Positions 9,213 to 16,764 of a stretch of 64,000 nucleotides of DNA are shown piece after piece (positions within the stretch are counted from its first letter, which is position 1; each line of letters begins with the position of its first letter). The DNA is from Acidimicrobiales bacterium (GTDB lineage Bacteria > Actinomycetota > Acidimicrobiia > Acidimicrobiales > SZUA-35). A program made the position numbers and the translations under genes. The stretch is from contig JAWKIO010000005.1 of the NCBI GenBank assembly GCA_041394265.1, forward strand, positions 2,542,001 to 2,606,000. The letters are read 5' to 3'. Under the pieces are notes generated by a model. The model searched no databases. It worked only from the letters and a program-made list of their open reading frames with translations, and had not been told where the DNA came from.

Positions 9213-9593
9213 ATGGCCCAAACCTTCGATCTCGAAACTGCACGGCAAATCGTCGACGACGGGTCGGGTGAGTTCGAGCGGTGGATTGCCTGGTTCCGAT
9301 CCAGCGGACACCATCTTCAGGCATCAGGGCTGCAGGAAACTCACATTGTCGCCATCAGCGCAGCCGTCCGGTTCTCGACCGCTGGATGTCCTCGAGAGAA
9401 GATCGAGCGCTTCCTCGTCGAGCTACTCGATGCGTACCCCGGGAGCGACACCGACTGGGTGGCGGTCAACCACACCGGGTCGAAGAGGATCGAGATCGTG
9501 CCCGGCCCGTTCACCTTCGACGTTCGATCGGCCCGTCGTCGACCACCTGTGGTCTTCGACCCCTACGCAATTTTCCAACAGCTTCGGGAGTAG
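9213..9593 (+). CDS. Hypothetical protein, 126 aa
   Basis: The ATG at 9213 (a GTG lies immediately before it at 9210) opens a frame with normal amino-acid balance. The product is soluble and mixed alpha/beta: an N-terminal helical half (FDLETARQIVDDGSGEFER, REKIERFLVELLDAY) and a strand-rich end (DWVAVNHTGSKRIEIVPGPF). There is no signal peptide or membrane segment. I do not recognise the family. It faces the HTH gene convergently, with a 10-bp hairpin between them. Confidence 0.55.
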   Translation: MAQTFDLETARQIVDDGSGEFERWIAWFRSSGHHLQASGLQETHIVAISAAVRFSTAGCPREKIERFLVELLDAYPGSDTDWVAVNHTGSKRIEIVPGPFTFDVRSARRRPPVVFDPYAIFQQLRE

Positions 9594-9681
9594 TCAGATC
9601 CAACGTTCGATGCGTCGGTGTCCACAGTCGCTGGGAGACAGCGATGCTCGCCGCAGGGAACGAGTGCCAACGCCTTTGCCC

Positions 9682-9705
9682 GACGATGGGCACTGGCCCA
9701 TCGTC
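9682..9705. terminator. 10-bp perfect hairpin between convergent genes
   Basis: GACGATGGGC (9682-9691) and GCCCATCGTC (9696-9705) are exact reverse complements around the loop ACTG. The right arm overlaps the stop codon of the minus-strand HTH gene, and the hairpin is about 90 nt past the stop of the plus-strand gene. A short TTT lies on the left flank for the minus direction. It fits a bidirectional terminator without a long U tract. Confidence 0.5.
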
Positions 9706-10009
9706 AGATCGTTCGATCGGGCCAGATCGCCACGCCGACTGCGTCTTCGATCGCAACGATCGTCAAGTAGTCAGGCCATCCCACGCCGTTGAGCAAACGG
9801 TCCAGCGTGGCATTACCCAGACCTGAACGGCGGGCCAGTTCTCGCCGCGAGATCGATGCTTCGGCGAGGGCTGCTTCGACAGCCCGGACGATCTGCTGAA
9901 GGTGGACAGCAGCGGGCGGCGCGTCAGCGGTGAGGTCGCCCTCGGGCCACTCCGAGGGGTCCAGGAGATACGACCTGGGGTCGCCATACTGAGCGCTGCG
10001 CCGTGTCAC
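9704..10009 (-). CDS. Small helix-turn-helix (XRE-like) regulator
   Basis: The C-terminal half contains a Cro/C1-type helix-turn-helix: AALAEASISRRELARRSG (recognition pair of helices) followed by NATLDRLLNG and a third helix region. The reading frame is open further upstream to GTG 10141, but the GTG at 10009 gives a compact 101-residue protein and places two direct repeats just upstream as possible operators; no start has a strong ribosome binding site. The residues before the HTH (about 1-40) are polar and unstructured-looking. It is presumably a local transcription regulator or the antitoxin-like half of a lost pair; no toxin partner is visible. Confidence 0.6.
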   Translation of the reverse strand: MTRRSAQYGDPRSYLLDPSEWPEGDLTADAPPAAVHLQQIVRAVEAALAEASISRRELARRSGLGNATLDRLLNGVGWPDYLTIVAIEDAVGVAIWPDRTI

Positions 10010-10049
10010 GGTTTTCGAGCCGATCCACCGCTGTGAACTGCGGAAACGC

Positions 10050-10085
10050 CGATTCGTGTTCCAGAATGTGGCGATTCGTGTTCCA
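10050..10085. promoter_or_regulatory. Two 14-bp direct repeats at 22-bp spacing, candidate operator
   Basis: CGATTCGTGTTCCA occurs at 10050-10063 and again at 10072-10085, identical in all 14 positions and offset by exactly 22 bp, about two helical turns. They lie 41-76 nt upstream of the proposed HTH gene start, as expected for autoregulatory binding sites on one face of the DNA. Confidence 0.45.
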
Positions 10086-10141
10086 AAGGTACGTTCCTGG
10101 CCTACATAGGCCCAGCTCAGCGAGTTTCGCGCCGTCCCCAC

Positions 10142-10513
10142 GGGGGCACGCCCACTTGCGTCGGACGGGTCCGTGCAAGCTCGGCGGCTAGCAGCATACG
10201 AAGTGGCTGCAGCGATGGCTCCGGCATGACCCGTCGGTGAAGCGCAGGCAAAGTGCGTGATCTCTCAGCTGACGAGCCCGCAGCTGACGAACTCTCGGCT
10301 GGGCGGCCCGGATCTGGGCTCCAGCGCCGAGACTTGCGTGGGCGTGGGCTGGTGGCCCGGGAGTTGCAGTCGCCGGCGGTCGGACGATGGCGCTCCGTGG
10401 CGGCGTTGGCCGAGGTGGGCGCACCGCGTGTTCAGGCATGGTGAAGGTCTCGTTGACGTTCTGTTGATCGAGCGGAGTCCCGCATTCGAGCAACTTTGGG
10501 CCACACTGGTGCC
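10142..10513. other. Gene-free interval before the PAS protein gene
   Basis: No credible gene is seen. The interval contains the first copy of a 59-nt repeat and, toward its end, presumably the promoter of the rightward gene cluster beginning at 10514. Confidence 0.5.
10292..10350. repeat. 59-nt dispersed intergenic repeat, copy A
   Basis: Ungapped comparison with 26425-26483 gives 45 identities in 59 positions. Both copies begin CTCTCGGC, contain a near-reverse-complement GCCGAGA at offset 35-41, and end TTGCGTGGGYGTGGGCT. In this copy seven of eight stem pairs are possible. Both copies are intergenic. Confidence 0.5.
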
Positions 10514-11239
10514 ATGTCGACCGAACCATCTGACGCCGGCCGGAGTCATCGCGCCGAGACGTCGGTTGCTCGACGGTTCGGACCGGAGCGTCCCCTCGCC
10601 GAAGGCAGTGTGGGCGATGAGGTCGCCTGGGCAGTGGTCGACGCCGCCCCCGACGGCATCGTGGTGGTCGACGCCGACGGCACGATGCTGCTCGTCAACT
10701 CCCAGCTCGAAGCCATGTTCGGCTACGACCGTGGTGAGCTCCTCGGTCGACAGATCGAACACCTGCTCGACGACGCATTGAGCGAGCGCCACGTCCGGCT
10801 CCGCCAGAACTACCAGGCCGCCCAGTCGGTCCGAGCGATGGGGGAGGGCACCCGGCTCGAAGCCCGTCGCCGTGATGGCTCGACCTTCCTCGTCGAGATC
10901 AGCCTGAGCCCGGTGGAAGGCCCTGAAGGTCCGTGCACCGTGGCCGCCGTCCGCGACGTGACCAGCCGAGTGGCGATCGAGACCGAGGTACATGCCGCTC
11001 GCGAGCGATCCCAGCTGATCGACGACCGGGAGCGGATGGCGCGCGAACTCCACGACAACGTCATCCAAAGCGTGTTCACCATCGGCATCGGGCTCCAGTC
11101 GCTCGCATCGAAACTGAGCGACGACGACGTGAAACATGCCGCCCTCGGATATGTCGACGATCTCGACGGGGTGATCACCCGCATTCGTTCCGCCATCTTC
11201 GACGTCGCCGGCGATCGCATCGAACTCGAAGACGACTGA
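10514..11239 (+). CDS. PAS-domain protein with histidine-kinase dimerisation helix but no ATPase domain
   Basis: Residues about 35-155 form a PAS domain (WAVVDAAPDGIVVVDADG, then MFGYDRGELLG, then RRRDGSTFLVEIS). Residues about 170-230 match the NarL-family DHp/HisKA_3 helix, RELHDNVIQSVFTIGIGLQ, with the phosphorylatable His at about 180. The protein ends at 241 residues without any HATPase_c domain, so it cannot autophosphorylate by itself. It could be a scaffold, a phosphotransfer partner of another kinase, or a truncated sensor. The ATG at 10514 is chosen over an upstream TTG at 10496; neither has a strong ribosome binding site. The next gene follows after 21 bp on the same strand, and no response regulator is nearby. 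Confidence 0.8.
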   Translation: MSTEPSDAGRSHRAETSVARRFGPERPLAEGSVGDEVAWAVVDAAPDGIVVVDADGTMLLVNSQLEAMFGYDRGELLGRQIEHLLDDALSERHVRLRQNYQAAQSVRAMGEGTRLEARRRDGSTFLVEISLSPVEGPEGPCTVAAVRDVTSRVAIETEVHAARERSQLIDDRERMARELHDNVIQSVFTIGIGLQSLASKLSDDDVKHAALGYVDDLDGVITRIRSAIFDVAGDRIELEDD

Positions 11240-11260
11240 CCGACCACTGCTCCTGGCAGA

Positions 11261-12151
11261 GTGTCGGTTGTGACCGACGTCGGAACTTCGCCCTTCGAGC
11301 CGTGGCCGGTGGCCGATATCCATGTCGAATCGACGGCCGAAGGTGCTCGTCTGGCAGCAGAGCGGGGCGACATCGTGGTCATCGTCGACGTGCTCTCGTT
11401 CTCGACGACGATCGGCATCGCCGTCGACCGGGGTGCCGAGGCCCTTGTGTACTCAGGCGAGGAGATCGACCAGCGGGGCGGCCGAGAGGCGATCGCTCGT
11501 GACCTCGACGCCGAGATCATCGCCAAGGGCAGGATTCCCGACGGTGAGCGGTTCTCGCTCTCCCCGGCCAGCCTCGGCGCCCTCGAGCCTGGTGACCGCG
11601 TGATCTTCACGTCGTGGAACGGCGCTGCGTGTGTGTCCGCTGCGATGGACCGCGGCCGAAGTGCTGGCACGGAAGCCCTCCCGACGAGGATCAGACCGCC
11701 GGTCTCGGCGCCTGCGGTACTGATCGCGGCGCTCAACAATCGCACGGCGGCAGCGAACGCAGTGGTCGAGCTGCTCGGCGAGAGCGATCCAACCGCCGAC
11801 CCCCGCCGTCGCTGCACGATCGTCGCCGCCGCCGAGCACTGGTCATCGACGGTTCCCGGCAGGCCGGGCATCCGGCCCGCGCTCGAAGATCAGCTCGGGG
11901 CCGGCGCCATCGCAGCACGGCTTGGCGAGCGGGGCCTCGAGTTGTCGGTCGAAGCACACACGGCCGCCGCTGCATTCGTAGCGGCAGAGAACCACATCGG
12001 CGATGTCCTGCGCGCGTGCGTGAGCGGTCGCGAGTTGATCGAGAAGGGATTCGCCCTCGACGTCGACCTCGCAGCCGCCGTCGACTCGGCCGACACCGTG
12101 GCCATCTGGCGCTCGGGCGACCCACCGCGCACGTTCAGACGGTGGCCATAG
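11261..12151 (+). CDS. comB: 2-phosphosulfolactate phosphatase (ComB) family protein
   Basis: The 296-residue product carries ComB-family signatures: VIVDVLSFSTTIGIAVDRGA (residues about 39-58), FTSWNGAA near 115, ALNNRTAAANAV near 155, and a C-terminal AAFVAAENHIGDVLRACVSG. ComB is a Mg-dependent acid phosphatase releasing phosphate from 2-phosphosulfolactate in coenzyme M synthesis. Actinobacteria with this gene generally lack the rest of that pathway, so the true substrate here is uncertain. GTG at 11261 or 11270 may be the start. It is followed 20 bp later by the pterin dehydratase fusion. Confidence 0.8.
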   Translation: MSVVTDVGTSPFEPWPVADIHVESTAEGARLAAERGDIVVIVDVLSFSTTIGIAVDRGAEALVYSGEEIDQRGGREAIARDLDAEIIAKGRIPDGERFSLSPASLGALEPGDRVIFTSWNGAACVSAAMDRGRSAGTEALPTRIRPPVSAPAVLIAALNNRTAAANAVVELLGESDPTADPRRRCTIVAAAEHWSSTVPGRPGIRPALEDQLGAGAIAARLGERGLELSVEAHTAAAAFVAAENHIGDVLRACVSGRELIEKGFALDVDLAAAVDSADTVAIWRSGDPPRTFRRWP

Positions 12152-12171
12152 CGGACAGCTACGCTCACCCA

Positions 12172-12837
12172 ATGCCCACTCCCGTTGCGGCCCAGGCCAT
12201 GTCGGAAGCCGGTCTCGTCGACTGGCGCTACCTGCTCGGCGGCATCGAGGCGAGCTTCGAGGCCGATGCCTCGGGCGACACCGGAGCATTCACCGAGGCG
12301 GCGTCGTTTGCCGCTGCCGTTGCGAAGGCAGCCGACGACGCCGATCACCACCCCGACATCGACCTGCGATATCCGGGCGTCGTCCACGTCACGCTGACGA
12401 CCCACTCGATCGACGGCCTGAGCGATCTCGACCTCGACCTCGCGTCGACGATCTCGTCACTGGCCGCTGCGATGGGAATGCGTTCGTTGCCGGCGACGAC
12501 CGAGCGGCTGGAGATCGCCATCGACGCCCTCGACATCGATGCCATTCGACCGTTCTGGATGGCCGTCCTGGGGTACCGCCGCGCCGGCAACGCTCTGGTC
12601 GACCCGCAGCGCCGCGGACCGGCAGTCTGGTTCCAGCAGATGGACTCGCCACGCCAGCAGCGGAACCGCATCCATATCGATGTGTCGGTGGCCCACGACG
12701 AGGCCGAGGCCCGGGTGGCGGCGGCGCTCGCCGCCGGTGGCGTCATGGTGAGTGATGCGCGGGCGCGAGCCTTCTGGGTGCTGGCCGACGCCGAGGGCAA
12801 CGAGGTGTGCGTCTGCACGTGGCAAGACCGTGACTGA
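12172..12837 (+). CDS. 4a-hydroxytetrahydrobiopterin dehydratase fused to a VOC/glyoxalase-like domain
   Basis: Residues about 1-100 match pterin-4a-carbinolamine dehydratase, including the active-site run DADHHPDIDLRY followed by HVTLTTHSIDGLSDLDL. Residues about 110-221 form a vicinal-oxygen-chelate domain (LDIDAIRPFWMAVLGY, RGPAVWFQQM, NRIHIDVSVAHDEAEARV, FWVLADAEGNEVCVC). PCD recycles oxidised pterin cofactor; the VOC half may bind a ligand or metal. The ATG at 12172 sits just after the ComB stop. The 3' end overlaps the lipid kinase start by 8 nt, implying translational coupling. The fusion is more than twice the length of ordinary PCDs. Confidence 0.85.
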   Translation: MPTPVAAQAMSEAGLVDWRYLLGGIEASFEADASGDTGAFTEAASFAAAVAKAADDADHHPDIDLRYPGVVHVTLTTHSIDGLSDLDLDLASTISSLAAAMGMRSLPATTERLEIAIDALDIDAIRPFWMAVLGYRRAGNALVDPQRRGPAVWFQQMDSPRQQRNRIHIDVSVAHDEAEARVAAALAAGGVMVSDARARAFWVLADAEGNEVCVCTWQDRD

Positions 12838-13729
12838 ACCCGATCTCGTCCACTTCCTCGCTCGGCCCGAAGCTGGCGGCCCGCGGGCGGCAGCGCTGAC
12901 CAAGGCGACCGATGCCGCCACTGCCCTCGGGTTCCGGCACCGGGTGCTCACCGCAGCGTCGCCGAGCGAGATTCCCGCCGTCATCGACGAACACCGGGCC
13001 GAGCTGCACCGACTCGTGATCGTCGGCGGTGACGGCCTGATCCATTTCGCGCTGCCGGCCCTCGCCGGCACGTCGATCACGGCGGGCCTCGTCCCGAGCG
13101 GCACCGGCAACGACTTCGCCCGGGGACTCGGCATCGGCGAGGGACACAAGCTCCCGGCGGCCCGGCACCGATCGGTACTCCGCCAGGCGATCTTGGGCGA
13201 TCCGAAGTCCATCGACCTCATCGAGGGCGACGACGGTCGGCTCGCCGCGTCCGTGGTGACTGCCGGCTTCTCCGGACGGGTGACGGCTCGGGCCAACCCG
13301 ATGCGCTTCCCGCCGGGGCAGGCAAAGTACACCGTGGCGACCGTGCTGGAGGCGGCTCGCCTCGAGCCGGTTGCTGTCCGGTTCACCATTGACGGTGAGT
13401 CGGTCGACCTCGACACGGCGTTCTTCGCCATTGGCAACACCCGCTACTTCGGCGGCGGCATGGCGATCTGCCCCGACGCCGAGGAGGACGACGGACTCCT
13501 CGACCTGGTCGTGGTCGAGGCGGTGCCCGCCTTCGAACTGCTTCGCGTGATGCCGACCGTGTTCGCCGGCCGTCACGTACGGCACCCGAAGGTGAAGACC
13601 TATCGGGCTCGCAGCGTGCGCGTCGAGACCGACGAACCCCTTTGGGCCGACGGTGAGGAATTCGGGTCGGCTCCGGTGACGTTGGCAGCACGTCCCGGTG
13701 CGCTGGCCGTCGCGCAGCCGGTCGGCTGA
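12830..13729 (+). CDS. YegS/BmrU-type lipid (diacylglycerol-like) kinase
   Basis: The GTG at 12830 overlaps the upstream stop and gives 299 residues. The catalytic domain shows the glycine-rich VIVGGDGLIHFALPALAG near residue 62-79 and PSGTGNDFARGLG near 92-104, both characteristic of the DAGK_cat fold. The C-terminal half is beta-rich with DAEEDDGLLDLVVV and a final LWADGEEFG, as in YegS-like enzymes. These kinases phosphorylate diacylglycerol or related lipids using ATP at the cytoplasmic membrane face. The substrate cannot be told from sequence. The N-terminus of the usual family is present, so it appears full length. Confidence 0.85.
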   Translation: MTEPDLVHFLARPEAGGPRAAALTKATDAATALGFRHRVLTAASPSEIPAVIDEHRAELHRLVIVGGDGLIHFALPALAGTSITAGLVPSGTGNDFARGLGIGEGHKLPAARHRSVLRQAILGDPKSIDLIEGDDGRLAASVVTAGFSGRVTARANPMRFPPGQAKYTVATVLEAARLEPVAVRFTIDGESVDLDTAFFAIGNTRYFGGGMAICPDAEEDDGLLDLVVVEAVPAFELLRVMPTVFAGRHVRHPKVKTYRARSVRVETDEPLWADGEEFGSAPVTLAARPGALAVAQPVG

Positions 13730-13749
13730 CGCCGGGGCGCCGGCAGGGC

Positions 13750-14172
13750 TCAGTCGGCCCGCGGCACCCACTTGGAGTCGTCCTTGATGTCTTCGATCTC
13801 GAGACCGGCGGCCTCCCAGCCGTCGAACCCGGGTTCGAGGTGGGCGACATCGGGATAGCCCATGTCCTTCATGGCCTTTGCGGCCAGCGCCGACCGGCCG
13901 CCACCTGCGCAGTAGACGATGTAGCGGTTCTCGGGTGAGAACACCTTGCGGTAGTACTCACTCGCCGGATCGATCCAGAACTCCAGCATGCCCCGAGGTG
14001 CATGCACCGCTCCCGGGATCTTCCCTTTGAGGTACAGCTCCCGGTGATCGCGGATGTCGACGATGATCGCCGACCCGGCCTGACGCTCGCTTTCGACCTG
14101 CGCTGCGCTCAAGTTCTCGAGCGACGCCTTCGCCACGTCGACCATGTCCCATGCTTTGGTGATCTCAGCCAT
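13750..14172 (-). CDS. Rhodanese-like domain protein
   Basis: A single rhodanese fold is visible: VDIRDHRELYLKGKIPGAVHAPRGMLEFW, then the active loop VYCAGGGRSALAAKAMKDMGY with the catalytic Cys, and HLEPGFDGWEAAG. Such domains carry persulfide sulfur on the Cys in sulfur transfer or detoxification. ATG 14172 (MAEITKAWDM) is preferred over the upstream GTG at 14193. The product of about 140 residues has no signal peptide. It converges with the lipid kinase gene across a 20-bp gap. Confidence 0.85.
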   Translation of the reverse strand: MAEITKAWDMVDVAKASLENLSAAQVESERQAGSAIIVDIRDHRELYLKGKIPGAVHAPRGMLEFWIDPASEYYRKVFSPENRYIVYCAGGGRSALAAKAMKDMGYPDVAHLEPGFDGWEAAGLEIEDIKDDSKWVPRAD

Positions 14173-14238
14173 GGCCGTCAGTATGTCCGCCACCGCCGAT
14201 CGGGGCCAGCGGTGGACGCGGCGCCAGTTCCGGAGGGA

Positions 14239-14655
14239 TCAGTCGTCCCAGTTCTTCGATCGCCTCGCCTTCGCCTCGCTCCGCTGGCGTTTCGCCTTCA
14301 ACCGGCGTTCCTTCGCCCCGCGCCCGGGACGTGTCGCCCGCCGCACTCGTTTTGGCTTCAGTGCGTCGGCCAGCCGGTCCGCCATCCGCTCCAGCGCCGC
14401 CTCGCGGTTGCGGGTCTGCGACCGGAACTCGTCGGCGACGATCCGGAGCCGAGGACCGAATTCCTGTTCGAGTCGATCTCGCTGATACGTATTGAGCGAC
14501 TCCGAGGTCGCGATCTCGAAGACCAGTTCTGCCCTGGTGTTGGCCGTGTTGGCGTGCTGGCCGCCGGGCCCGCCGGAGGGTCCGAATTTCCAGGTCAGGT
14601 CGGATGCCGGGATGGTCAGCGAACCGTTCACATGGAGTGGACCGTCGGTCGCCAT
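14239..14655 (-). CDS. arfB: Alternative ribosome-rescue factor, peptidyl-tRNA hydrolase ArfB
   Basis: The 138-residue protein has the release-factor GGQ motif in FGPSGGPGGQHANTANTRAEL near residue 25-45, and a C-terminal basic tail (KPKRVRRATRPGRGAKERRLKAKRQRSEAKARRSK) that in this family enters the empty mRNA channel of stalled ribosomes. Length and order match ArfB/YaeJ rather than RF1/RF2. It hydrolyses peptidyl-tRNA on non-stop ribosomes. ATG 14655 begins MATDGPLHVNGS. It sits 67 bp upstream of the rhodanese gene on the same strand and diverges from the Thr-rich protein gene. Confidence 0.9.
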   Translation of the reverse strand: MATDGPLHVNGSLTIPASDLTWKFGPSGGPGGQHANTANTRAELVFEIATSESLNTYQRDRLEQEFGPRLRIVADEFRSQTRNREAALERMADRLADALKPKRVRRATRPGRGAKERRLKAKRQRSEAKARRSKNWDD

Positions 14656-14689
14656 GGCTCGACCGTATCCCAGGAACCTCGTGTCGTCC

Positions 14690-14709
14690 GGTGAGTAACG
14701 CAGCTCACC
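14690..14709. promoter_or_regulatory. Inverted repeat in divergent intergenic region
   Basis: GGTGAG (14690-14695) and CTCACC (14704-14709) are exact reverse complements separated by 8 nt. The element lies 35 nt upstream of arfB and 87 nt upstream of the Thr-rich protein gene, so it could be an operator serving either. The arms are only six bases, so chance is not excluded. Confidence 0.25.
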
Positions 14710-14796
14710 ATGGGGGGTGATTCGACCCGGCGACCTTTCGCTCCCCGAAGCTCCACCGCATACTGGTGGGGGCGGAGCGGGAAGGTGAGCGGACCG

Positions 14797-15252
14797 ATGG
14801 AATTTCCAGCCTACGAAATGAAGCGTGTTTTCGGCGTGACCGTGGTGCTCGCCGTGTTCGGCGTCAACGGCTATCTGCTGTTGTCCGGCGACGATCGCGG
14901 CGTCAAGGTCGACGCGACCACCGTGGCCACGGTGAACTCGACGACCACGACCGAGGCCACGACGACCACCACCGAGCCGACGACCACCACGACGGTCGTG
15001 ACCACCACGACCACCGAGGCCACCACGACCACCGAGGCGACGACCACCACGGTGGCAACCACGGCCGCGCCGCAGGCGACCGCCGCCCCGGCGACCAAGC
15101 CGCCCGCCACCAGCCCGCCGACCACGCGTCCTCGAGCAACCACCACCGTGCCGCCCACCACTGCTGCGCCGACCACGGTCGCCATCCCATCGGTCAGCGT
15201 CACCCCACCGACGATCTACAACCCGCCGGCCCCAGATACCAGCGAAGGCTGA
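14797..15252 (+). CDS. Membrane-anchored Thr/Pro-rich low-complexity protein
   Basis: ATG 14797 has AAGGTGAG about 9 nt upstream and opens MEFPAYEMKRVFGVTVV, leading into one hydrophobic helix (about residues 12-30) followed by a short basic/acidic segment. Residues about 45-150 are almost entirely Thr, Ala, Val, Pro and Glu in imperfect TTTTEA/TTTTV units. The protein is probably anchored with a long unstructured, possibly glycosylated, extracellular stalk. No catalytic domain is present. The repeated ACC/ACG codons create an antisense Val-rich frame that is not a gene. It could be a cell-surface spacer or a cell-wall-contacting protein. Confidence 0.75.
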   Translation: MEFPAYEMKRVFGVTVVLAVFGVNGYLLLSGDDRGVKVDATTVATVNSTTTTEATTTTTEPTTTTTVVTTTTTEATTTTEATTTTVATTAAPQATAAPATKPPATSPPTTRPRATTTVPPTTAAPTTVAIPSVSVTPPTIYNPPAPDTSEG

Positions 15253-15291
15253 TACCCCGGTTGGTTGCCGGCCGACCAGCGGTGGCGGGTG

Positions 15292-16068
15292 CTACTGCTG
15301 AGGAATGGTCCGGCCGAGTCCGTCGGCCGTCGTGCAGCTCACCTGGTCGCTCCCGACCGACATCGTCACCCCGTCGCCCATGTCGACCTCGGGGGCGTTC
15401 GGGAACAGGGGTTCACCCTCGATGCGCACGACCAGTGTCGCCGGATCGGCGCCCTGGTCGATGAACTGCTGCCGATAGGCGTCGATCAGCACCTGCTCGG
15501 TCACCGTGTACGCCGCCTGCATGCACTGGCTCGATCCAATGACGTTCTGGGCGTACGCATAGGCGAGCGGCGTGAGTCCCGAGTCGGTGTCGACCCACGG
15601 GAACGCGTCGGTGAACTTGCCGACGGCGCCCTTGGTCTCGTGCACCGACGACGCAGTGGCGACGGCATCGACCCGCGGACGAACGAAGAGGATCGACTCA
15701 CCGGGAATGATCACCTCGGTCGATCCGTCACGCTTGTAGATCACGTCGGCCGACGTCCCTTCGACACAGGTGTCGACGTCGCCGGTGGCCTGCATGGTCA
15801 CAGTGTCGGTCCGGTAGACCTTGCCGAACATCGAGTGCTCGCGTCGTCCCTCGACCGGGACCTCGGCATGGATGCGAGCCCGGCAATCGAGGGCAATTGG
15901 TTCGACCTCGACGATCTTTGCTTCCTCGGGAAGGGTCAGATCGACGTGCACATCGGCGAACTCGGGCAGGACCTGCCACGGGAAGCGAACGTCGATGAGG
16001 TTGGACCACACGGCGAATCCGGCGAACGCAACGATGCCGAGCACGACGCCGGTGAGCGTCTTCTTCAT
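15292..16068 (-). CDS. Single-pass exported protein, possibly DUF4230-like
   Basis: ATG 16068 has a good AAGGAGCT site 8 nt upstream and begins MKKTLTGVVLGIVAFAGFAVW, an uncleaved signal anchor. The remaining 235 residues are extracytoplasmic with strands such as HVDLTLPEEAKIVEVEPIALDC, RTDTVTMQATGDVDTCVEG and TEVIIPGESILFVRPRVDAVAT, then a helical segment rich in Ala/Gln. The pattern recalls DUF4230 proteins, but this is tentative. Several Cys could form disulfides. It converges with the Thr-rich gene. Upstream lies a 320-bp gap shared with a divergent small membrane protein. Confidence 0.65.
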   Translation of the reverse strand: MKKTLTGVVLGIVAFAGFAVWSNLIDVRFPWQVLPEFADVHVDLTLPEEAKIVEVEPIALDCRARIHAEVPVEGRREHSMFGKVYRTDTVTMQATGDVDTCVEGTSADVIYKRDGSTEVIIPGESILFVRPRVDAVATASSVHETKGAVGKFTDAFPWVDTDSGLTPLAYAYAQNVIGSSQCMQAAYTVTEQVLIDAYRQQFIDQGADPATLVVRIEGEPLFPNAPEVDMGDGVTMSVGSDQVSCTTADGLGRTIPQQ

Positions 16069-16391
16069 TGGTGCAGCTCCTTCGCAAAGGTGAGGGGCGA
16101 TGGCGGGTGGACCGCCGCATCGAGAACGACGCTTCCTGACCTCCAACGGTCGCGAGGGGGCGCCGAGTTCCTCGGAATCGTCATCTTTCCCGGCGAAGTG
16201 GCCCACACTGTTGCGAAACGATGACAGTCGCGGTCGCCAACGTGACAGCCGTTGAGCGAACGTGGAAAGGTCCACGCCGAGTCAGCATCGCTCAGCGGCG
16301 AGCTCGACCGGCGGCCATTCGAACCTCACCCATTCGAACCATTGCGTTGCCCGCTCTCGCCGTTTGGCGGGAGAACACGGAAAGCATCGAA
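16069..16391. other. Divergent intergenic interval
   Basis: The reading frame of the rightward gene is open through part of this interval (from 16221), but its translation there is Arg/Pro-rich and unlike coding sequence nearby, so I treat it as non-coding. It should contain promoters for both flanking genes. No repeat or palindrome stood out. Confidence 0.4.
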
Positions 16392-16679
16392 ATGACAACG
16401 GCGGCATTTGCACGAACCGAGCGGGAACGATCCGATCGTCGCCTGGTGGACGAGTTGGCGGCACAGCCCACCTGCGTGCTGACCCTGGGCACGATCGCCG
16501 CACTCATCCTGGTGGTGGGTGAACTCAGCGGCACCCTCGCTCTTGCCGGCGTCACGGCTGCGTTGTTCTCGTTGGGGTCGGTCCGACTCCTGTGTCAACG
16601 TCGGGCCACCCAACTGCAGGTTGCGTCGATTGGTGCGATCCATCTCGGGGTCGCAATCCTCATCGCCGGCACCGCCTGA
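16392..16679 (+). CDS. Small two-helix membrane protein
   Basis: ATG 16392 follows GGAAAG by about 10 nt and gives 95 residues. After a charged start (ARTERERSDRRLVDELA) there are hydrophobic segments CVLTLGTIAALILVVGELSG, LALAGVTAALFSLGSV and VASIGAIHLGVAILIAG, so three short helices or two longer ones are possible. No family was recognised and no partner is obvious. The start at 16221 would add 57 residues of low-quality sequence. Confidence 0.5.
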   Translation: MTTAAFARTERERSDRRLVDELAAQPTCVLTLGTIAALILVVGELSGTLALAGVTAALFSLGSVRLLCQRRATQLQVASIGAIHLGVAILIAGTA

Positions 16680-16764
16680 CCGGTCGCACGTGGTCGGCGT
16701 CACGACGCCGCTGGCGGACTGATGCCGGGATCGGTCCGAGGGCCGTTTCTGGCACAATGCTCGG

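Noticed and set aside
14871..15203. Val-rich minus-strand frame
   Set aside because: Reverse complement of Thr codons in the low-complexity gene at 14797-15252.
16221..16391. Longer start for the small membrane protein
   Set aside because: The added 57 residues are Arg/Pro-rich with poor codon bias, while ATG 16392 has a GGAAAG site.
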